Positions 1 to 6,697 of a stretch of DNA of 57,752 nt are shown piece after piece; position 1 is the stretch's first letter, and each line of letters opens with the position of its first letter. Source of the DNA: Cyanobacteria bacterium CYA. Its GTDB lineage: Bacteria; Planctomycetota; Phycisphaerae; Phycisphaerales; UBA1924. The notes below the pieces were generated by a model, which did not search any database, had not been told where the DNA came from, and was given only the letters and a program-made list of their open reading frames with translations. Made by a program: the position numbers and the translations under genes. The DNA lies in assembly GCA_008363215.1 (NCBI GenBank), contig RHKP01000015.1, positions 1 through 57,752 of the forward strand, written 5' to 3'.

Positions 1-263
1 GCCGTCGGCGCGGCATGGCGATCGCTGACCAGGACACGCCTGCGATCCGTCTGCCACTGCCACTACCTCACGCCCGGATCCCAACCGTGATTGGTATGAG
101 ACCGATCAACTCGACTCATTGGCGCGCAAGGACGCCGGAGAAGTGCCCGCATTCGGTCACCGCTCCGGATCGAACTTGACAAAATCCCCCGAGCGGAGGG
201 TGTTTGGTTGCGGACCTGTGCTCGATGACTCGGCAAGGTCCGGCGTCCAATCTGCATCCTGCT
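1..263. other. Left edge, no gene recognised
   Basis: This stretch lies downstream of the minus-strand carbamoyltransferase gene and runs to the window edge. Short open frames exist on both strands but show no recognisable motif or ribosome-binding site. No tRNA-like or strong terminator-like structure was seen. Confidence 0.5.
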
Positions 264-1166
264 TCAGGCCCGCGCAAGCAGCGTATAGAGCAGCGCCTGC
301 TCGGTGTGGACGCGGTTCTCGGCCTGGTCGAGCACGGCCGAATGCGGGGCGTCGATCACATCGTCGGTCACCTCGTCGCCGCGGTGGGCGGGCAGGCAGT
401 GCAGGAAGATGGCGTCGCGAGCGGCATGAGCGAACAGTGTGGCGTCGACGCGGAAGGCGTCGAATATGCCTCGGCGTTCGCCGGCCTGCGATTCCTGCCC
501 CATTGAGGCCCACACGTCGGTGTAGACCGCATGGGCGCCCATCACGGCTTCGACAGGATCGTGCGTGAGGAGGATTTCGGCGCCCTGCCGGCGTGCGGCC
601 TGAACGATGCCCGCGTCGGGCCCGTAGCCCTTGGGGGTGCCGACGCGGATGGGGAAGCCGAAGCGGGCGGCGGCATTGATGAGCGAGTGGCAGACGTTGT
701 TGCCGTCGCCGACGTAGGCCAGTTCGACGCCGCGCTCATCGCCGAAGCGTTGGCGCAGCGTGAGCACGTCTGCCAGCGCCTGGCAGGGGTGCAGGCGGTC
801 GGAGAGCCCGTTGATGACCGGGACGGAGCCGGCGGTGAGTTTCTCCACGTCGGCATGGGCGAAGACGCGGGCCATGATCGCGTCGACGTAGCGGGAGAGG
901 ACGCGGGCGGTGTCTTCCACGGTTTCGCCGCGTCCGAGTTGCATGTCGTTGGGCGAGAGGAACATGGCCGAGCCGCCCAGGCGGTTCATGCCCACCTCGA
1001 AGGACACGCGTGTCCGCGTGGAAGGTTTCTGGAAGATCATCGCCATCGTGCGGCCGGAGAGCGAACCCATGTGCTTGAGCGGTTCGCATTTGTACTGCGA
1101 AGCCAGATCGAGCAGGGCGCGCAGTTCGGGCGTGGACCAGTCCATCAGGGAAAGGAAGTGCTTCAT
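264..1166 (-). CDS. argF: Ornithine carbamoyltransferase (OTC family)
   Basis: Predicted cytoplasmic enzyme that transfers the carbamoyl group from carbamoyl phosphate to ornithine, giving citrulline. The protein has 300 residues, close to the usual OTC length. Visible motifs are STRTR at residues 49-53 (carbamoyl-phosphate binding), HPCQ at 126-129, an SMG loop after WA, and HCLP at 256-259 with the catalytic Cys. The chosen ATG overlaps the stop codon of the upstream P-loop gene by ATGA, so the two are probably translationally coupled. A carbamate kinase gene sits across the divergent promoter, which hints at carbamoyl-phosphate catabolism or exchange as well as arginine synthesis. Substrate specificity within the transcarbamylase family is inferred from these motifs only. 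Confidence 0.93.
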   Translation of the reverse strand: MKHFLSLMDWSTPELRALLDLASQYKCEPLKHMGSLSGRTMAMIFQKPSTRTRVSFEVGMNRLGGSAMFLSPNDMQLGRGETVEDTARVLSRYVDAIMARVFAHADVEKLTAGSVPVINGLSDRLHPCQALADVLTLRQRFGDERGVELAYVGDGNNVCHSLINAAARFGFPIRVGTPKGYGPDAGIVQAARRQGAEILLTHDPVEAVMGAHAVYTDVWASMGQESQAGERRGIFDAFRVDATLFAHAARDAIFLHCLPAHRGDEVTDDVIDAPHSAVLDQAENRVHTEQALLYTLLARA

Positions 1167-2518
1167 CGTGACTCCACAGCCAGGCGTGTGGCCAGGCGCT
1201 GCATCACCGCCGCGACCAGCGTCGGCGTGCCGCGATCGCGCGGCGCGTCCTCGATTTCGTAGCGTACCCGGATGGCGGGCTTGTCGATCTTGAGTTTGCT
1301 CGCCAGGTCGAAGGGCGTGCCGACAAGAACGACGTCGCAGGGTGTGGCGCGGACGGAGGCCTCGAGGTCGGCGATCTGCTCGGGGTAGTAGCCCATCGCC
1401 GGGAGCAACGTGCCGACCTGCGGGTACTTGAGCAGCGTTTCCTTGATTGACCCGGCGGCGAACGGGCGCGGATCGACGATCGAGGCGGCGCCGAAGCGTT
1501 CGGCTGCAACCTGAGCGGCGCCGAAACTCATGCCGCCGTGTGTAAGAGTCGGGCCGTCTTCGATGCACAGGACACGCTTGCCCCGCACCTTGTCAGGCCC
1601 TCCCTCGACACTCACGACGCTGCGCGTGCGCAGCACCAGCGCGCCGGGGTTGATCTTCCTCACGCTGCGTTCGACGGCCTCCACGTCGGGCGGCTGTGCT
1701 CGCTCAACCTTGTTGACCACCACGATGTGGCAGGCTCGCACGTTGACTTCGCCGGGGTGATACGAGATCTCGTGCCCGGGGCGCAGCGGATCGGCGATGG
1801 TGACCCACACGTCGGGACGGAAGAAGGGCACGTCGTTGTTGCCGCCGTCCCAGAACACCACGTCGGCCTCGGAGGCCGCCCGGTCGAGGATGGCCTGGTA
1901 GTCGACGCCGGCGTAGACCACCGTTCCCTGCTCGATGTGCGATTCATACTCCTCGCGCTCCTCGAAGGTGCACTCGTGCCGATCAAGGTCGGCGACGGTG
2001 GCGAAGCGCTGCACGGCCTGGCGCGCCAGGTCGCCGTAGGGCATCGGGTGACGCACGACCACGACGCGCTTGCCCGCGTCTTTGATCGCCTTGACCAGAG
2101 CACGCGTGGTCGGGCTCTTTCCGCACCCGGTGCGAACGGCCGTCACCGCAACTACCGGCACCGGCGATTCGAGCATCGTCTCCCGAAGCCCGATCAAACG
2201 GAAGCCGGCGCCGCAGGCGAGCACGCGCGAGGCCACGTGCCCGAGGTGTTGGTAGGAAACGTCAGAATAACTGAACACGGCCTCGTGGACGGCGTGCTCG
2301 CGGATGATCTTCTCGAGATCTTCCTCGCGTTCGATGGGGATCCCGGCGGGGTACGCCGGTCCGGCCAGTTCGGGCGGATAGCGCCGCCCCTCGATCTTCG
2401 GGATCTGGGTGGCGGTGAACGCAACCACATCGAACTGATGATCGTTGCGGAACACGGTGTTGAAGTCGTGGAAGTCGCGTCCCGCTGCACCGAGGATAAG
2501 CACCCGTCGACGTGACAT
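1163..2518 (-). CDS. P-loop protein, cyclic 2,3-diphosphoglycerate synthetase-like
   Basis: The 451-residue protein begins with a Rossmann-like segment (RRVLILGAAGRDFHDFN, residues 4-20). A P-loop-like segment RTGCGKS lies at about 129-135, followed by RHPMPYGDL and FWDGGNNDVPF motifs. This layout is what I recall for the archaeal cyclic 2,3-diphosphoglycerate synthetase family, often annotated simply as GTPase in bacteria. The ATG at 2518 is preceded by a strong GGAGGT at 2523-2528, which decides it against an in-frame start ten codons upstream. It overlaps argF by ATGA, and carbamate kinase is divergent 72 bases away. No bacterial substrate is known to me. The neighbours suggest a role linked to carbamoyl phosphate, which is inference. 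Confidence 0.8.
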   Translation of the reverse strand: MSRRRVLILGAAGRDFHDFNTVFRNDHQFDVVAFTATQIPKIEGRRYPPELAGPAYPAGIPIEREEDLEKIIREHAVHEAVFSYSDVSYQHLGHVASRVLACGAGFRLIGLRETMLESPVPVVAVTAVRTGCGKSPTTRALVKAIKDAGKRVVVVRHPMPYGDLARQAVQRFATVADLDRHECTFEEREEYESHIEQGTVVYAGVDYQAILDRAASEADVVFWDGGNNDVPFFRPDVWVTIADPLRPGHEISYHPGEVNVRACHIVVVNKVERAQPPDVEAVERSVRKINPGALVLRTRSVVSVEGGPDKVRGKRVLCIEDGPTLTHGGMSFGAAQVAAERFGAASIVDPRPFAAGSIKETLLKYPQVGTLLPAMGYYPEQIADLEASVRATPCDVVLVGTPFDLASKLKIDKPAIRVRYEIEDAPRDRGTPTLVAAVMQRLATRLAVESR

Positions 2519-2590
2519 ACGGACCTCCCATTTCTGGAGCATATGCACCGAATTGCTCGCCGCCGACTCTTCGTCGGCATAGTCTCATCC

Positions 2591-3571
2591 GTGCCTGCGG
2601 AAACTGCAAACGCACGCGCTCGCACGAACCCGAGAGTCGTCGTCGCGCTGGGCGGACACGCCTTTACGCGGCCCGGACAGACCGGCACGCACGACGATCA
2701 TCTGGAAAACGCTGCATACATATGCGAACGGCTTATGACGCTGGTCGACCGCGGATACCAACTGGTCATCACGCACGGGAACGGACCGCAGGTCGGCTCG
2801 CTGCTCGAACGTGACGAGCACCGCGGCGACGAGTTGCCGACCTTCCCGCTCGACGTGCTCGTGGCTCAGACGGAGGGTTCGCTAGGCTACTACATGCAGC
2901 AGGCGCTGCTCAACAGTCTGCGTCGGCGCGGCATCCGCCGCTTCGTGGTCACTGTCATCACGCAGGTCGTGGTTGATGCCGATGATCCTGCGTTTGACGA
3001 GCCGAGCAAACCGGTCGGGCCGTTCCTCTCCGAGCAGGAGGCTGTGCGACGGCGCGACGAGTTCGGCTGGGTGGTGGGCGAAGACTCGGGGCGCGGGTGG
3101 CGCAGGCTTGTGCCCAGTCCGACGCCGCAGAAGGTCATTCAACGCCAGATGATCGGCGAGGCGGTGGCGCAGGGGCACATCGTCGTCGCGGCCGGGGGCG
3201 GCGGAATCCCCGTGCGCAAGACGCTCAAGGGCGACTACGAGGGTGTCGAGGCAGTCATCGACAAGGATCGCACCAGCGGCGTGTTGGCGCGCGACATCGG
3301 GGCCGACCTGCTGCTGATACTAACGTCCGTGGACTGCGCGTATCTCGGCTTCAACAGCCCCAGCCCTGAACCGCTGGGCGCGGTCACGCTGGCCGAGTGC
3401 GCACGGTACATGCGGGACGGACACTTCCCGCCCGGATCGATGGGCCCGAAGGTCGAGGCGATTCACGACTTTCTGCTCGCAGGCGGGGCGCGTGGGCTGA
3501 TTACCAGCCCCGAGCGCCTCGAGGACGCGCTGGCCGGCGCTGCCGGGACGCACTTCATCGGGCGGATCTGA
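2591..3571 (+). CDS. arcC: Carbamate kinase
   Basis: Catalyses the reversible reaction of carbamoyl phosphate plus ADP with ATP plus carbamate. Amino-acid kinase fold motifs are visible: VVVALGGHAFTRPGQTGTHDD near the N-terminus, ITHGNGPQVG, AAGGGGIPV, then DKDRTSGVLARDIGADLLLILT, and near the C-terminus FPPGSMGPKVEA. I chose the GTG at 2591 (326 residues) because it puts the conserved VVVALGG near the N-terminus, as is usual. An upstream in-frame ATG at 2543 would add 16 unremarkable residues and leave only 24 bases to the divergent gene. The gene is divergent from the P-loop gene and argF, so one short region probably drives both units. Confidence 0.92.
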   Translation: MPAETANARARTNPRVVVALGGHAFTRPGQTGTHDDHLENAAYICERLMTLVDRGYQLVITHGNGPQVGSLLERDEHRGDELPTFPLDVLVAQTEGSLGYYMQQALLNSLRRRGIRRFVVTVITQVVVDADDPAFDEPSKPVGPFLSEQEAVRRRDEFGWVVGEDSGRGWRRLVPSPTPQKVIQRQMIGEAVAQGHIVVAAGGGGIPVRKTLKGDYEGVEAVIDKDRTSGVLARDIGADLLLILTSVDCAYLGFNSPSPEPLGAVTLAECARYMRDGHFPPGSMGPKVEAIHDFLLAGGARGLITSPERLEDALAGAAGTHFIGRI

Positions 3572-3678
3572 GTGCGGGGGCGCTGTGGATGTACCAGTAA
3601 TCTCGGTCGTCGGACGTTGCTGAATCCCGGACACCGGGCTGTCGGCACAGCGGGGCCCACTTCCGGTCGGCGGACAGA

Positions 3679-3698
3679 AACCTCGCAAAGCCGAGGTT
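3679..3698 (-). terminator. Weak hairpin between convergent arcC and proS
   Basis: A 7-bp perfect stem (AACCTCG/CGAGGTT) with a 6-base loop lies between the two convergent genes. Read on the minus strand it is followed by TCTGTC, so it is at best a weak intrinsic terminator for proS. Confidence 0.3.
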
Positions 3699-3727
3699 GC
3701 CGGTACGGCGCCAAAAAAGAGCATCGG

Positions 3728-3787
3728 TTCGACCGGTTGGAAACCGGTCCTACTGCCCGGATTCGACCGGTTGGAAACCGGGCCTAC
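3728..3787. repeat. Two 26-bp near-identical palindromic repeats
   Basis: Copies at 3728-3753 and 3762-3787 differ at one base and are 34 bases apart. Each contains a complementary core, CCGGTTGGAAACCGG, that can fold into a small hairpin. The second copy runs into the proS stop codon. A related fragment (CCGGCTCCCAACCGG) occurs near 17358-17374 after tnaA. They look like small intergenic REP-type elements near gene ends. Confidence 0.65.
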
Positions 3788-5652
3788 CGGGCGATCAGGT
3801 CAGCGCAGCGGGCGCTGGCCTTGCTCACCGGCGTCAGTTCACCCTTGCTCTTGTCGGAGCGGTGCTTGATTTCCACGTTGTTGTCGGCCAGGGCCTTGGC
3901 GCCGATCGTCACGCGCACCGGGATGCCCACCAGGTCGGCGTCCTTGAACTTCACGCCCGGGCGTTCGTCGCGGTCGTCGATGAGCACGTCGAACCCGCTG
4001 GCCGAGAGTTCTTGCGCCAGCGTGTTGGCCACGCCGTGAATCGCCTCGTCCGCCTGGATGAGCGTGATGATGACGTGGTAGGGCGCGATGGGCGCGGGCC
4101 AGATGATGCCGTCGGCGTCGCAACTCTGCTCGACGCAGGCCGCGACGGTGCGTGAGACGCCGATGCCGTAGCAACCCATGATGACCGGAGCCCGCTTCTG
4201 CTCGGCGTGGAGAATCTCGAAGCCCATCGCTTTGGAGTATTTGTCGCCCAGTTTGAAAATGTGCCCGACCTCGATGCCGCGGCGGGCCTGGAGCGCCACG
4301 CCCTCGGCCCGGGGCGAGGGGTCGCCGGGCATGGCGTTACGAATCGACGCGACCTCGAAGAGGCAATCGTCCTTGCCCATCGCTGCGACAGGGTCTTTGC
4401 CCAGATCACGCTGCCAGTTGAAGTGCTTGACGTGGTAGTCCTTCCTGTCGGCGCCGGTCACCCAGAACTTCGGCTTGCCCTTCGCGTCGTCGAAGCCCAC
4501 GGCCGCGTCCGGATCGACGAGCAGCAGCGTCTGCTTCCTGCCGACCACCGCGCGAGGCGAGACGAAGCCGATTTCAAAGCCGGCCTTGCGTGCTTCTTCC
4601 GGGTCGGCCAGTTCAATCTGGCACTGCGAGGCGTCGCGCACCTTGCCTTCGTTGACCTCGTGATCGCCGCGCACGCACGCGACCACCCACCGGTCGCCGG
4701 GGAACTGCCCGGCCTCCTTCTCATCGCGCGACACGACCTTGAAGACCACCGTCTTGAGCATCGCATCGGGTTTGACCTTCATGAACGCGCACACATCGTC
4801 GATGCCGGGACAGTCGGGCGTGTGCACCTCGGACAGGTCGCCCGACGGCTCACCGATGAAGTAACCCCTCGCCGGGGGCGTGCGCCGCCCGATCTCGCAC
4901 TTTTCGACGTTGGCGGCGTAGCCCGAGGACGGGCAGAACAGGATGGTGTCCTCACCGCTTTCGCAGTTGACCATGAACTCGTGGCTGGCCGAGCCGCCGA
5001 TGGGGCCTGACTCTGCCTCAACGACGGAGAAGTCGAGCCCGCAGCGAGTGAAGATATTGACGTAGGCCTGGAACATCTTGTCGTAGACCTCGTTGAGCCC
5101 GCCGGGGCCTTCGACACCGAGGTGGAACGAGTATGCGTCCTTCATCAGGAACTCGCGGCAGCGGAGCAGCCCGGCCCGCGGGCGGAACTCGTCGCGATAC
5201 TTGGTCTGGATCTGGTAGACTGTCAGCGGCAGGGCCTTATAACTCGAGACGCTGCCGAGCAGGGTGTCGGTGATGACTTCCTCGTGCGTGGGCCCGAGAA
5301 ACTGGTGCCGTCCGTGCCGGTCGGTGAGGGTGAAGAGCAGATCGCCGTAGGCCTCATCACGCCCGGTGGGCTTGAGCAGTTCAAGGGGCATGAGGGCGGG
5401 CAGGAGGAGTTCGCAGCCGCCAATGGCGTTCATCTCTTCGCGGACGATCTGCTCGACTTTGCGCAGGACGCGATGCCCAAGGGGCAGGTATGAGTAGACG
5501 CCGGCGGTGACCTTGCGGATGAACCCGGCGCGGGACATGAAGATATGGCTTGGAGTCTCGGCGTCGGCCGGGGCCTCGCGAGTCGTGGGAATCAGCATCT
5601 GCGACCAGCGGGCGATTTCGCCTGGACGGTTGAAAGAGGCGGTTTCGGTCAT
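3784..5652 (-). CDS. proS: Prolyl-tRNA synthetase, bacterial type
   Basis: Class II aminoacyl-tRNA synthetase charging tRNA-Pro, about 622 residues. Class II motif 1 is near LPLGHRVLRKVEQIVREEM. Motif 2 is around TKYRDEFRPRAGLLRCREF, followed by FLMKDAYSFH. Motif 3 is GCYGIGVSRTVAA. The roughly 200 residues between motifs 2 and 3 fit the editing (INS) domain of bacterial ProRS. The C-terminal anticodon-binding domain ends the protein. The start at 5652 (MTETASFNRPGE) puts the usual N-terminal region first. An ATG at 5685 would add 11 residues and has a poorly placed GAAGG. The gene is monocistronic and convergent with arcC. Confidence 0.95.
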   Translation of the reverse strand: MTETASFNRPGEIARWSQMLIPTTREAPADAETPSHIFMSRAGFIRKVTAGVYSYLPLGHRVLRKVEQIVREEMNAIGGCELLLPALMPLELLKPTGRDEAYGDLLFTLTDRHGRHQFLGPTHEEVITDTLLGSVSSYKALPLTVYQIQTKYRDEFRPRAGLLRCREFLMKDAYSFHLGVEGPGGLNEVYDKMFQAYVNIFTRCGLDFSVVEAESGPIGGSASHEFMVNCESGEDTILFCPSSGYAANVEKCEIGRRTPPARGYFIGEPSGDLSEVHTPDCPGIDDVCAFMKVKPDAMLKTVVFKVVSRDEKEAGQFPGDRWVVACVRGDHEVNEGKVRDASQCQIELADPEEARKAGFEIGFVSPRAVVGRKQTLLLVDPDAAVGFDDAKGKPKFWVTGADRKDYHVKHFNWQRDLGKDPVAAMGKDDCLFEVASIRNAMPGDPSPRAEGVALQARRGIEVGHIFKLGDKYSKAMGFEILHAEQKRAPVIMGCYGIGVSRTVAACVEQSCDADGIIWPAPIAPYHVIITLIQADEAIHGVANTLAQELSASGFDVLIDDRDERPGVKFKDADLVGIPVRVTIGAKALADNNVEIKHRSDKSKGELTPVSKASARCADLIAR

Positions 5653-5868
5653 GGTCGGCAAGTGTAGGAAGGGGGAGCGAGCCATCAGGGATCAGCCTTC
5701 AGGGATCCGACCATCGTCGTGCACTCCTTTGCCCTTCCACTGATGGCTGGTCTCATTTTCCTTCTCTCTTCTGAGAGATAAACCCGCTTCGCGCAGAGTG
5801 ATGGAGTCGCGGTTCATCGTGCAGCCGGATGGAACCCCGGCCCGACCACCGCCTTACCGGAGTTCACC

Positions 5869-6558
5869 ATGCGCTCGATCATCGTTCTTGCAGTTTCGAT
5901 TTCTGGCCTGGTCGCCCAGTCTCAGGCCGCCACGACGTGCATCTCATTCCGCAGCGGGTACATCGGCAATGCTCCCGGCGTCGTGGGGCAGAGCGAGGAC
6001 AACATCAACGTGCTGGCCGGATCGATGCTGACGCCGATCGCGATGACGGCGGGCAACTTCGCCGCTGCGGCAGGGGGTCCTGCGGCCGTGTGTGTACAGC
6101 CGCTGGTGTGGAACCCGACGCTCGCAGCCGACCCGCTGGCGCGGTGGATCAACCCGGTCAGCAACCCCTACGGACAGCCCATGTCGGCGTTGTACGCGGT
6201 GGATCTCGGCCCGCTGGTCAACTGGAACACGGCCACGTCGGCCAGCCTCACGATTCACTGGATGGTCGACGATTCGCTGGGCGACCCAAGCGCATTCAAC
6301 GGGGTGTTTCTCAATGCACCGGGCAACAGCCTGGGGCTCGGAGGGGGCAACTACGCGACCCAGACCAGTGCCACAAGCATCAACGTTCCCGTGTCGTGGC
6401 TTCAGGCAAACAACACGCTCTATCTGTACCAGGCCGACGTGGGCGCGGGTCTGTCAGGAATCATCTTCAGCGGAGAACTGTGCGTGGTCCCCGCGCCGGG
6501 CACGGTCGGCCTGGCGGGCCTTGGAGGCCTGGCGATCTGCAGGCGCCGTCGCCGGTGA
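5869..6558 (+). CDS. Secreted protein with PEP-CTERM-like sorting tail
   Basis: The 229-residue protein starts with a typical signal peptide (MRSIIVLAVSISGLVAQSQA). A GGAG lies seven bases before the ATG. The C-terminal VPAPGTVGLAGLGGLAICRRRRR segment has the order Pro-containing motif, hydrophobic helix, then a run of Arg. This is the planctomycete version of PEP-CTERM sorting signals handled by exosortase-type enzymes. The central part is rich in small and polar residues and matches no fold I recognise. The downstream neighbour, also exported, carries a dockerin tail, so both may belong to the cell surface. No exosortase gene is in the window. Confidence 0.8.
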   Translation: MRSIIVLAVSISGLVAQSQAATTCISFRSGYIGNAPGVVGQSEDNINVLAGSMLTPIAMTAGNFAAAAGGPAAVCVQPLVWNPTLAADPLARWINPVSNPYGQPMSALYAVDLGPLVNWNTATSASLTIHWMVDDSLGDPSAFNGVFLNAPGNSLGLGGGNYATQTSATSINVPVSWLQANNTLYLYQADVGAGLSGIIFSGELCVVPAPGTVGLAGLGGLAICRRRRR

Positions 6559-6697
6559 ACGGCGTTCGGTCCGAAAACGAAACAAGTCGCCGGGAGCGTG
6601 GGCGCTTCCGGCGATTCCTTCGCTTTTGGCTTGGAGAATCAGTGCCCGCAGTGGATAATCCCCGCCGCAGATGAACCACTTCCGGAGGAGGCGAGAA

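Noticed and set aside
1538..2515. A 325-residue plus-strand frame opposite the P-loop gene
   Set aside because: The minus-strand protein has clear motifs and a strong ribosome-binding site. The plus frame has none.
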